From Choricystis sp. odSpoLacu1 (Eukaryota > Chlorophyta > Trebouxiophyceae): 64,000 nucleotides of DNA. The first letter of the stretch is position 1. Each line of letters starts with the position of its first letter. The position numbers were made by a program, and so were the translations under genes. Below the pieces are notes generated by a model. That model saw only the letters and a program-made list of their open reading frames with translations, was not told the DNA's origin and did not search any database. The stretch covers positions 1,161,091 to 1,225,090 of the forward strand of contig OY253652.1 of assembly GCA_958009055.1 (NCBI GenBank). The letters run 5' to 3'. Positions 36,301 through 45,389 of this stretch are shown one piece after another.

Positions 36301-38038
36301 CACGCACGTCAGCACGCGGGCCACGTCCGCGGTCAGCGGGTCGGCGTCGGGGGCCAGGGCGGGGGCCAGGGAGGGAGGGAGGGAGGCTGCATCACCTGCT
36401 TCCAACCGTTCACTGAACAACACCCCGCGCCCACGCCGCCGCCCCGCCTCTGCCTTGGCGGCAGCCTGCTCCACCTTCTTCAACCGCGCATCCACAGCCC
36501 GCACCTGCCTCTCCCCCTTGCGCAGGGCGCGGGCGCGGTCGGAGGCGAGGGAGGCGGTTTTGTCGCCCCAGTCGGAGCGTTGCTCCAGGTAGCGATAGGC
36601 GGGGGGGACTCCCGGCAACCCCTCGACCCGCCTCAGTGTCGCCACATCCCCCAGCCCAAACCGGTCGGTGCCCCACCCGCCCGCCGCCCGCACCGCGCGC
36701 GCCAGGCGGGCCACGGTGGGCGGGGGGAGGGCGTCCAGGGTGGGGGACGCGCCCGTGAGGTCGGGGGAGGGGGCGCGGAAGCCGCTGGGGGCGGCTGCAG
36801 CTGCGGGCGGGAGGCCGCCAGCAGCACGCGTGGCAGCGACAGCCCGGTCCAGCGCCTTGATCTGGAGGTCGGTGACAGCGTCCCATGCAGCTTCGGGGCC
36901 GGTGGTGGCGCCGACACCGCGCGCGCGCACGAGTTCGAGGGGGGGGGCGTCACCCACGCCACTCCCATCCCCCAGCGCCACAAACGACACCACAAACTCG
37001 GGGGCGTCGCCCCCGTCCACGATGGAAGAGATGAAGCGGGCGCCGGATCCAGGGGTGGGGTCGTCCCAGGAGGCGGTGAGGCCGACCGGCCACAACGCTT
37101 CCCCCGTGTAAAAGTTGGGCCTGTCCAGCAGGGTGCCCAGGGACTGCAGGGTGACGCCACCCCCTGCATCGCAGGGGAGAGGGGGCGCGGACGCAGCGGC
37201 TTCCGCCGCGCGCGCGGCCGCGTCCACGCGCGACGCGCGCCGCCGGTCGCCCTCCACCCCCATCCACTTGGTCACCTCCTGCTTGGACCGAAACCGTTTG
37301 CCGCAGGGGGAGAAGTAGTACACGTCCCACGTGCCGGCAGAGGTGCCCCCCGTGCGCATCTTTGTTTCGACCCGCCACCCGGGCGCCCAGTCGCCCCCCT
37401 TGGACAGCACGTACTCCTGCAGGCTAGCCAGCAGTTCCTCATCACTGGCGATGGGTTGGGGGACGACGGGGGCGGGGGAGCGGCGGCCGCGGCCGCGCCC
37501 CGCGCCGCGGCGCGCAGCGGCAGCAGGGCGCCGCCGCGCGTCGCGCGCGCCGCCCGCCGAGTCGGAGGACGAGTCGTCCACGGCGCCGGCGTCGGGGTCG
37601 GAGGAGACGGAGGCGCCGGGCGGGTAGGAGAGGTGGGGGTCGTTGGTGTCGGGCGGCTGTGGGTGGGTGGGTGGGGTGAGCGTCGAGACGAGCGCCGCTC
37701 CTGCGCAGCAAACGCAGCCCCCTCCATTCTCTGCTCCCCTCCCTTGCGCGGCTTTGTCAGCCCCACCCACCCCGCCCCGGACTACGATCGTGGTGGCAGC
37801 AGTCACCAGCAGGGTGTGCGACCCCGATCCAGGGCGCGCGGGGGGAGGGGTGGCGGGGGGCAGCGCGCGTGTGCGATGTCGGCGCGGTCCCCTCACATTG
37901 CTGCCCCGTCTCCCGCCACGCGCACACACGCGAACGCCACGCGTGGAGCGGACCAGCCGCGTCTCTCCTCCCCACACATGCCCACACACCCGCCACACTC
38001 ACCGCGCCCACGCCCAGCAGCGGGTCGGCGTCGGCCAT
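33377..38038 (-). CDS. MBD / FYR / DDT / PHD chromatin protein, MBD9- or BAZ2-like (two frame breaks)
   Basis: A large nuclear regulator of about 1,430 residues. Exon 1 (38003-38038) encodes MADADPLLGVGA; exon 2 starts at 37656 (PPDTNDPHLSYPPG). Domains in order: a methyl-CpG-binding-type domain (GWRVETKMRTGGTSAGTWDV then SPCGKRFRSKQEVTKWMG); an FYRN/FYRC-like region (LDRPNFYTGEALWPVGLTAS, ARFISSIVDG, GPEAAWDAV); a DDT-like helical segment (TSEIFDSGLDMAGTACSDVR); a degenerate bromodomain-like helix bundle (IADLRTVSARIDAGVYTGPL); a PHD finger (CTGCWDVGDGDRMLACDGCN, then WYCDAC); and a WSD-like region (GTDRAWRRYWALPP then LMDALNPRGVREHKLRLAL). The C-terminus ends SKKRRKRK, a nuclear signal. One-base breaks occur at a 14-base run (34777-34790), just after the PHD finger, and a 10-base run (33605-33614). 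The order matches plant MBD9 and animal BAZ2 remodeller subunits. Confidence 0.8.
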
Positions 38039-38811
38039 CGCGTGTCCAAACGGCGCGTGCACGCAAAAAGCGCGAGCGTCCCCACGCGGTTTCAACACAC
38101 CCCCTGCTGAGAGTGCCCCCCCTGGCACGGCCCGGGAGCCGGGGTGCTGGGGAAAAAGGGGGGAGGAGGGGGGGAGAGAGAGTGCGCAGAGAAAAAAGAG
38201 TGCGTCGTTTTTCCGCTTCTCTGTTCGTTTCGTTTGGGTTTTCATCACACACACTTCGCCCCGCCAACATAAAAACACGCGCGCTGAACAACAGAATGCA
38301 GAGGAGGACGCCATCCTGTGGGAGCGGGGAAGGATTGGGTTTTGTTGGAACAAGATCAAACGGCGTGGTTTGTTGGGACCCGGGGCCTCAGCCTCCCCCT
38401 CTGCCGCCAAAAAAAAAACTCAAGGCCTCAACGATCTTGGTGTGGAATGGTGTGTGTCGTCAAAGTGTTCTGCCCCGGATGGGGCAGGCCACTCGAGAGT
38501 AGCAAATATGAATGTGTTTTTAATCACCGGCCGGAAGTTCGTGTGTTTTGGGTAGGAGGCGGGGGGGAGGGAGGCACAAGGCAAGACGGCAACACACACG
38601 CACGCACACGCACACCGCCATCAAAAACACCTCGGAGAGAAGATTAGGGTGTTCTCGTCACGCGGGCACACGAAAAAACGCCGCAAAAACGGCGCCCCGC
38701 AGCGCAGCGCGCCCAGGGGGCGGCGAAACACCGCCCCCCAGGCACACGCGCCGCGTGGTGCCCGCACTATGCTGACACGCATGAATGAGAAGGTCGTGGT
38801 TTTCGTCATTG

Positions 38812-38843
<32 letters not shown>

Positions 38844-39122
38844 GTGTGTGTGTGCGGTGGGCGGGGAAAAAAAAAAGGCGGTCGCGTGCGCTCTCTCACT
38901 CCCTCTTTCATTGGTTCTCCTTTCCTTGCGCTCTGTCTATGTATGATGCGATGATTGGCTCGGTGTCGTCATGCAAACTAGTTGTAGGAAGCAGAACTGG
39001 ATAATTTTGAGGTGGTTGTCTTCACCGCGCAAAAAAGGAAAACAATGCAAGAGGGGGGAAAAGGACAAGGCGAAAGAGGGGGAACCCGCAGGCAACAACG
39101 CCCTCTCTCTACTCACCTCTTC
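38039..39122. other. Longest gene-free stretch (about 1.1 kb)
   Basis: It lies between the start of the MBD/PHD gene and the 3' end of pICln. It should hold the promoter of the former. It contains a purine-rich G/A stretch near 38155-38205, an A9 run at 38408-38417, a palindromic GCCCCGGATGGGGC near 38471, a TG dinucleotide tract (38813-38853) and short A runs. Frames across it are short, on both strands, and lack family features or splice support. No tRNA or snRNA signature was recognised, although a small non-coding RNA cannot be excluded. Confidence 0.5.
38813..38853. repeat. TG dinucleotide tract
   Basis: About 40 bases of nearly pure TG, with one interruption (GTGCGTG), inside the gene-free stretch. 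Similar tracts occur in several introns of this window. Confidence 0.9.
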
Positions 39123-39881
39123 TCAGTCCGCATCCTCAAACCTGGCCGCCTGGCTCGCCACCAGCGCGTCCAGCGCGTCCGCCGGCAGGGAGGAGAGCGG
39201 GTCCCTCCCCGCCACCGCCAGCGCACCCGCGTCCGTCAACCAGTCGCCCGCGCCGTCGTCATCCTGGGCGGCCAGGTCGGGGTCGGGGTTGAGGGCGGCA
39301 CACTCGCACAGGGCGGCGAAGATGGCGTCCGGGGTGGTGGGTGGTGTCGGCATGAAGCGGAGTTCAGGGGCGGGAGGGGTGGGCGCGTCGTCATCATCGT
39401 CACCGCCCCCACCTCCCTCGTGCCCTCCGTCATCCAACAAAGCGATGACACAGGGCGGGCCGTCCCCGTCGGTGGAGACGGCGTGGAGGGCAATGGAGGG
39501 GACGGCGACGACCAGGCCGGGGGCGCCGTCGGTGGGTAGCCATATTATGCGGCTGGAAGGAGAGAAGTTGGTGTGTTGGTGTGTAGGGAAGGGTTGTGGG
39601 AGAGGGCGTGCGCTGGAGCGGGGGCCGTCGCACGCCCCGCGAAATGTCGTCGGCCGCCGCCCGAGCCGCATGCCGCCGTCGGCCAGCCTCTCCTTCCCAC
39701 TTCTCTCCCACCCCGTCTCTCTCTCTCACCTGGACGTGCACGTCAGCACGCCCTCCCCCCGGCTGCCGCCCCCGTCCTCCAGCTTGACGCCGGGGAAGGT
39801 GGCCACTGTCGTTTCGTCAGACGCGAGGTCAAGCGAGGCGACGGTCGACGCGCCTGCAGGTGGCGGGCGGGTGGTGGTCAT
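39123..39881 (-). CDS. CLNS1A: pICln (methylosome subunit / chloride conductance regulator)
   Basis: pICln is an assembly chaperone that holds Sm proteins for arginine methylation by PRMT5 before snRNP formation. Exons 39730-39881 and 39123-39552 are joined through a split serine codon (TCTS/SRIIWLPTDG), 193 residues. The fold is a PH-like domain: VKLEDGGG, LTCTSSRIIWL, VAVPSIALHAVSTDG, an acidic loop (GGGGGDDDDDAP), then ELRFMPTPPTTPDAIFAALC with ECAALNPDPD. The acidic tail ends in ARFEDAD, matching the animal sequence GQFEDAD recalled from the family. Divergent from the DUF4079 gene with 180 bases between starts. Confidence 0.9.
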
Positions 39882-40061
39882 GGCTTGCGTTTGTGTGTGT
39901 GTGTGTGTGTGTCCTCCAAAACGTGTAGTTTCAGTGGGCGCGGCCACCACGAAGCCCGCACGAAATAAAAACGGCCACAGCGTTTTGACCCGCGTTGACG
40001 TGCTTCTAGTTTCTTTGTCATTTTCTCTTCTCGCTCGCCCCAACACACACGCACCGCAGCT

Positions 40062-41262
40062 ATGCAGCGCCTGTCCATCAACGCACGCTCACGCATCACC
40101 ACGGCCCGCGCCCCGGTGCGCGTGGCCGCGGTCGCGCGCCCGCAGGCGACGTGAGTGAAATGGGGGAGAGGAGGCCTGCTCTCTGCGCGCCCTGAAACCC
40201 TGGGCTTGGGGCCAGCCAGGCAGCACTGGTGCACTTGAGAGTGCGCAATGCGCGTGTGGCGTGTGGTGGCGGTGAGAAGGGGGGGGGGTGGAAAGGGGTC
40301 CCACCAGTGACCGCTCGATCCCTCCTCTCTCTCACGGGTTCGCGTTTCGTCGCTGCCTCGAAAACCACCACGCACCAACCCACACACACACACTCCCACA
40401 CACCACACACAGCCCCACCGCCACCCCCAACAAAAACAACAACACGCTGCCCGCCCTGGCCGCCGGCCTTCTCCCCCTGCTCGCCGTGTCCCCCGCCCTG
40501 GCCGGCCCGGGCGGCGACAACCACCTGCTCACCGGTCAACTGGTGTCCCTGGTCCACCCCGCCATCATGTTCTTCCTGTTTGGCGCGTCCGGGTGGGCGG
40601 GCTGGCTGGGGTGGCAGTGGCGGCGGGCGCGGGAGTTGGCGACTGAAGTGAAAGAATTGAAAGCGACGCTGGCGCCCGCGGGGGCGGATGGTGTGCGCCC
40701 CGCGTCGCCGGCGGATGCCACGATCAAGGCCAAGGAAGAGGTAAGAGGGAGGCAGGGAGAGTTGTGTGTGTGGTGGGATTGTTTTTCATGCAGTTTTTTA
40801 GGCGAGGCAAGCTTGGTCTACCCTCCTGGCTCAAATATTTCTTTTTTCCCTCCCCCCAACTGTCCAACCGTTACCCTAACTCCCACACTCCCCCCCCCCC
40901 CACACACACACCAAAAATCACAGGAACGCAAAGCAATCATCTCGGCCGGCGTGCGCGACAAGCACGCCAACTGGGGGTCCCTACTGCTCGCCCTCGGCGT
41001 CGCCATCGCGATTGAAGGCCCCACCAACACCTACCTGCGCACTGGCAAACTGTTCCCCGGCCCCCACCTGTATGCGGGCGCCGGCATCGTCATCCTGTGG
41101 GCGGCGGCGGCCGCCCTGACGCCCGCCATGCAGAAGGGCAACGAGAGTGCGCGGTCGGCCCACATCGCGCTCAACACGATCAACCTGGCCTTGTTTGCGT
41201 GGCAGATTCCCACGGGGCTGGACATCGTGGCCAAAGTTTTCCAGTTCACGACGCTGCCTTGA
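40062..41262 (+). CDS. DUF4079 membrane protein, plastid-targeted
   Basis: A cyanobacterial/plastid membrane protein family of unknown function. Exons 40062-40150, 40413-40740 and 40924-41262 give 251 residues. The first about 45 residues are a transit peptide (MQRLSINARSRITTARAPVR). A hydrophobic segment (LAAGLLPLLAVSPALAGPGG) ends in an AxA-like site and may be a thylakoid-transfer signal. The mature part has HLLTGQLVSLVHPAIMFFLF, then a charged linker, RDKHANWGSLLLALGVAIAI, LYAGAGIVILWAAAAALTPA and ARSAHIALNTINLALFAWQI: four or five membrane segments with conserved His residues in two of them. Conserved histidines inside helices hint at cofactor binding, which is inference only. Confidence 0.85.
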
Positions 41263-41411
41263 AGAGAGAGAGGGATGGAGTGAATGTGGTGTGACGCAGT
41301 TTTTTTGGGGTTGGTGAGAGAGAAAGCGCGCGCGTGCAACAAGACCTTTCACTCTATCTCGATTTCTCGCACACTCCCCCCTTCTCCCCGACCCTCCGAC
41401 CCCCAACGATC

Positions 41412-43244
41412 ATGGCCGGCCTCTCCCAGGCCGGATGGTCTCGGTCGGTCGCGTCGCTGGACGATGAAAACGGGGGCAGCGGCGTCCCCTTTTCGCAGGC
41501 GATGCACCAGTCGCTGGCCGACCCGCTGGGCATGGCGGCCAGCCGCAACGGGTTCGAGGCAGACATGGCCTGGGATGCAGGCGGCGGAGCGCGGCGGCAC
41601 GGCAAGGTGAGAGAGGGGGAGAGGAAGAGGGAGGACGCATTGGGGCTGCTCAATGGCGCAGCCGCCCGCGTTGCCAACAGTACCCCCCTCGGCTCCCGCC
41701 CCGCGTCCTGCACACACTGGCTGGGACTCAGGAGACAGCGTGGCGCGTGGTCCGAGGCTGAACAAAACACGTTTCCTCCCCCCAAACTCCACAGGTTTTC
41801 AACGACCCCGTCCACGGCCACTTCTACCTGTCCGCCCTGGAAGTCGCCGTCGTCGACACCCCCCACTTTCAGAGGCTGCGCGACTTGAAGCAACTCGGCA
41901 CTTCCTACTACGTCTTCCCGGGCGCCTGCCACAATCGCTTCGAACACTCGCTCGGCGTTGCCCACCTCGCGCGCGAGCACGCGGACCGCACCTTCCGCCT
42001 GCAGCGGCGCGAGCTGGAGCTGGACAGGTGGGATGTGACGGCTGTGGCTTTAGCTGGCCTGTGCCACGACCTGGGGCATGGTCCTTTTTCCCATGTCTTT
42101 GAACGCGAACTGCTCGCGCGCGCGGGCGTCGTGGGGTGGACCCACGAAGACATGAGTGTGCGCGTGTTTGACGCCATCCTGGACTCGGGCGCCCTGCCCG
42201 AATCTGCTCTCACGGATGGCACCGCCGCCCGCGTGCGCGCCATGATTCTGGCGGGCCATGTCGGCGCCCCCCCCCCCCCCCCCCGGCAAACGCTGGCTGT
42301 ACGAACTCGTGGCCAACGGACGCAACGGCCTGGACGTCGACAAGTTTGACTACCTGCAGCGCGACGCCCGCCACACCGGGTGCAGGATTGCGGCCGACTT
42401 TGACAGGCTGCGCGCGTTCTCCAAAGTCGTCGACGACGAGATGTGCTTCAAGTGGTCGGAATACCAAAACGTGCACGAAGTGTTTCGGGCGCGCGCGTCC
42501 CTGCACCAGAGGGTGTACACCCACCGCAAAGCGAAAGCCGTGGAGTTTATGGTGGTGGACGCGTTGTTGGCAGCAGAACCCGCGCTGCGGTTGGCGGAGC
42601 GCGCGCAGAGCGTCGACACCTTTGTCACGTTGGACGACACCCTGCTGCGCCAGGTGGAGACGTGGGGGGCGACGCGAGCCGGATGGCAGGACGACGACAC
42701 TGCGCCCGCCATCCTGGCGGCGCAGGCCATCCTCGGGCGGCTGCGGCGGCGCGACCTGTACAAGTTTTGCGACGAGTTCATTGTGCCCCCCACCGAAGCG
42801 TCCGCCTTTGTGCTGCCGAACCCCGCTGAAGTGGCGGCCTGTGGCAGAGGCAGCATCGGCGGCGGCGCCGTCAACGGGGGCACCCCCCCCGCGCTGAGCG
42901 AGAATGACATCATTCTTGCGGACATCCCCATCGACCTGACTGCCGGCGCCGCCAACCCACTGGACCGCGTCTCCTTCTTCCACCACGCGTCCTCCACCAC
43001 CAAGTTCCGCATGCGCAAGGATGACGTGTCCGGCATGCTGCCCGACGTGTGCGCCGAGCGCAAGGTGAGGTGTTATTGTCGGTCGTCCGACCCGGCGGCC
43101 GTGGCGGCTGCGAGTGCTGCGTTTGCGGCGTGGAGAGCGGGCAGGTTTGGGGGGCGGGTGGGGTCGTCCACGCCGCAGAGACCGGTGGGGGTGGGGGTGG
43201 GCGTGGTGGATGCTGCGGTCAAGCGGCGGAGACTGTTTGATTAG
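41412..43244 (+). CDS. SAMHD1: SAMHD1-like HD-domain dNTP hydrolase (one frame break)
   Basis: The family hydrolyses deoxynucleoside triphosphates. Exon 1 (41412-41606) is a 65-residue polar leader; exon 2 starts at 41795 with VFNDPVHGHFYLSALEV. The metal-binding set is present: the first His in HNRFEHSLGVAHLA, HD in GLCHDLGHGPFSH, and the last Asp in LDVDKFDYLQRD. ARASLHQRVYTHRKAKAVEF matches the region just beyond it. There is no SAM domain, unlike the vertebrate protein. An 18-C run at 42267-42284 breaks the frame between MILAGHVGAPP and GKRWLYELVANGRNG; removing one C restores it. The C-terminus is KRRRLFD, possibly nuclear-directing. About 600 residues. It follows the DUF4079 gene by 149 bases and converges on YggT with 80 bases between stops. 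Confidence 0.9.
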
Positions 43245-43324
43245 AGAGATGGTAAAAACGAAGCAAAGAGTTTGTAGTCACTGCACACACACACTCACAC
43301 ACCACCTTCCTCTCCCTCTCAAAA

Positions 43325-44028
43325 TCAAAACCCCATGTCGTCGTCATCCATGGTGGCCGCCTCCAGCAGGCTCTGCACCCACTGCAGCACGAAGAAGCCG
43401 AGGAGGGGGGTAAAATCAATCATGCCGAAGAACGGGGGGATGACTCCACGGAACATGTTCAAATAGGGGTCCGTCAACTGGCGCAGCGCCAGCCAGGGTT
43501 GGCGGTCCCAGTTGAAGGCGGGGAACCAGGACAGCAGGACGCGCATGAACAGAAAGAGGAGGTAGAGTTTGATGAAGGACGCGACGGAGCGGGTGAGGAG
43601 GAGGAAGACGTGTTCACCGCCTGTGGTTACGGCCAGGGGAGCCACCATGGCCAGGGTGCGCAGGCCGCGCAGGTTGTCCCGGATGCCGGCGTTGACGGCG
43701 GCCGCGTCTCCTGTTTCGAGGGGGGTGGCCAGCGCGGCGCGCACGCGTGCGAAGAGCGCAGCAGCGCCGGCCACCAGCGACAGTGTGCGGACGGTGGGGG
43801 GCGTGGTCGGCGGGGTGGCGGCCGCGGAGGAGGCACGCGGAAGGGTGGTAGCGACGCGTGTGGGCGTGCGGCGGGCGACGGGCGCAGGCAGGCGGCGTGC
43901 TGTTGGTGTTTGGGGGTCGAGAGGGTGAGAAATGAGAGGGGCCGGCTCGCAGCCGTCGGCAGTGTGCGCAGCACGCACGCTCCGTCCCACCACACACACG
44001 CACCCTGCAATGCGACGGCGGGTGCCAT
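43325..44028 (-). CDS. YggT/YlmG family protein, plastid-targeted
   Basis: YlmG proteins are small plastid or bacterial membrane proteins linked to nucleoid distribution and to thylakoid complex assembly. A short exon 1 (44004-44028, MAPAVALQ) joins in phase 1 to exon 2 at 43899 (RRLPAPVARRTPTRVATTLP), making a good transit peptide; the product is 199 residues. The family core is near the end: LLFLFMRVLLSWFPAFNWDR, then ALRQLTDPYLNMFRGVIPPF and DFTPLLGFFVLQWVQSLLEA. Two membrane helices are clear, and a further hydrophobic segment (TGGEHVFLLLTRSVASFIKL) precedes them. It ends MDDDDMGF. Divergent from the hydroxy-acid oxidase gene with 142 bases between starts. Confidence 0.88.
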
Positions 44029-44170
44029 GGTGGGCGTGGCAGGCGTGTGGCAGCGGGGCGTGGGGCGCGGGAGGGGGCGGGCCGCCGTGGGAAGGACACA
44101 GAGCAAATTGCGTCGAGAGTGCCGTCTGCGTTTCGACGAACCACTCCTCTCTCTTCCTTTTCGACACCCA

Positions 44171-45349
44171 ATGCCGCCCTCCACCCCCCTCCTCCTCTCC
44201 CTGGCCGACGTGGAGCGAGCAGCCGTGGCCCTGCTCCCTCCCCCCGTCCTCGGCTACTACGCGTCCGGCGCGGAGGACGAGACCACGCTGGCTGGCAACG
44301 TGTCGGCGTGGCGGCGGTGGGTGTTTGTGCCGCGCGTGCTGGTGGACGTGTCGAACGTGGACATGAGGTGCACCTTGTTTGGACAGGCTGCATCGGTGCC
44401 GGTGGCGATCGCGCCCATGGCAATGATGAAGTTGGCGCACGCGGGTGGTGAAGTTGCAGTCGCGAGAGCAGCGTCCACTGCTGGCGTGCCCATGGTGGTT
44501 TCCACCATGGGCACTATGCCTTTAGCCGAGGTGGCGGCCGCCGCGTGCGGCGGGACCGCGTTCCAGCTGTACGTCACCAAAGACCGCGCGTTTTGTCGGT
44601 CCCTGGTGCGCGCGGCCGAGACGGCACGCTGCACCGCGCTCGTCGTCACGGTGGACGTGCCCCTGCTGGGCAAGCGGGAAGCTGACGAGCGCAACGGGTT
44701 TGCGTTGCCCCCGGGGTTGAGGCTGGCCAATTTGGAAGGGTTGACGGATGATGGTGAGGCGGGGGCGTCTGGTTCCACTCTCGCCGCTGCCCGTGACGCG
44801 TCCACCGGCGCTGCCGCCTGCACCACCGACGCTGGTTCCCGCCTGGCCGCCCTGTTTCAGCGCAACATCGATGCCTCGCTGACGTGGGCGTTTGTGGACT
44901 GGTTGAAAAAAGAAACCGAACTCCCCATCTGGATCAAGGGGGTGCTCGCCCCCGCAGACGCACGTGCAGCAGTGACCGCTGGCGTGGCTGGCATCGTGGT
45001 GTCTAATCATGGCGGCAGGCAGCTGGATGGTGCCATTGCCAGTGCAGACGCGTTGCCTGCCATCGTCGACGCTGTCGCTGGCGCTGTCCCCATCCTCGTG
45101 GATGGCGGCATCCGGCGAGGTGGGGACGTGTTGCGTGCCCTGCTGCTGGGCGCGGACGGCGTGCTGCTGGGGCGGCCCGTGTTGTACGGGCTTGCGGTGG
45201 GGGGGGTGAGCGGTGTGAGCCGTGTGTTGGACATTGTGCGGGATGAACTGACGCGCAGTGCAGCGCTGGCCGGGGTGGCCAGGCTAGTGGACGCCAAAGG
45301 GCGGCGCGACCTGTTGGTGAGAGTCGGGGACGTGACGAGTAGGTTGTAG
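44171..45349 (+). CDS. GLO: (S)-2-hydroxy-acid oxidase (glycolate/lactate oxidase type), peroxisomal
   Basis: An FMN enzyme oxidising glycolate or lactate with oxygen, producing hydrogen peroxide; in photosynthetic cells it serves photorespiration. Single exon, 392 residues, without a leader. Family features: LGYYASGAEDETTLAGNVSA at the start, PVAIAPMAMMKLAHAGGEVA, FQLYVTKDR, LVVTVDVPLLGKREADERNG and the active-site motif IVVSNHGGRQLDGA, followed by DGGIRRGGDVLRALLLGADG. The protein ends in SRL, a canonical type 1 peroxisomal targeting signal. Between about residues 185 and 225 there is a low-complexity Ala/Ser/Thr insert in the loop-4 region, longer than I would expect. Only 40 bases separate its stop from that of the convergent AspRS gene. 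Confidence 0.93.
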   Translation: MPPSTPLLLSLADVERAAVALLPPPVLGYYASGAEDETTLAGNVSAWRRWVFVPRVLVDVSNVDMRCTLFGQAASVPVAIAPMAMMKLAHAGGEVAVARAASTAGVPMVVSTMGTMPLAEVAAAACGGTAFQLYVTKDRAFCRSLVRAAETARCTALVVTVDVPLLGKREADERNGFALPPGLRLANLEGLTDDGEAGASGSTLAAARDASTGAAACTTDAGSRLAALFQRNIDASLTWAFVDWLKKETELPIWIKGVLAPADARAAVTAGVAGIVVSNHGGRQLDGAIASADALPAIVDAVAGAVPILVDGGIRRGGDVLRALLLGADGVLLGRPVLYGLAVGGVSGVSRVLDIVRDELTRSAALAGVARLVDAKGRRDLLVRVGDVTSRL

Positions 45350-45389
45350 AAAGTGAGAGAAAAAAGTGTTTTTTCACGAAATCAAACAA

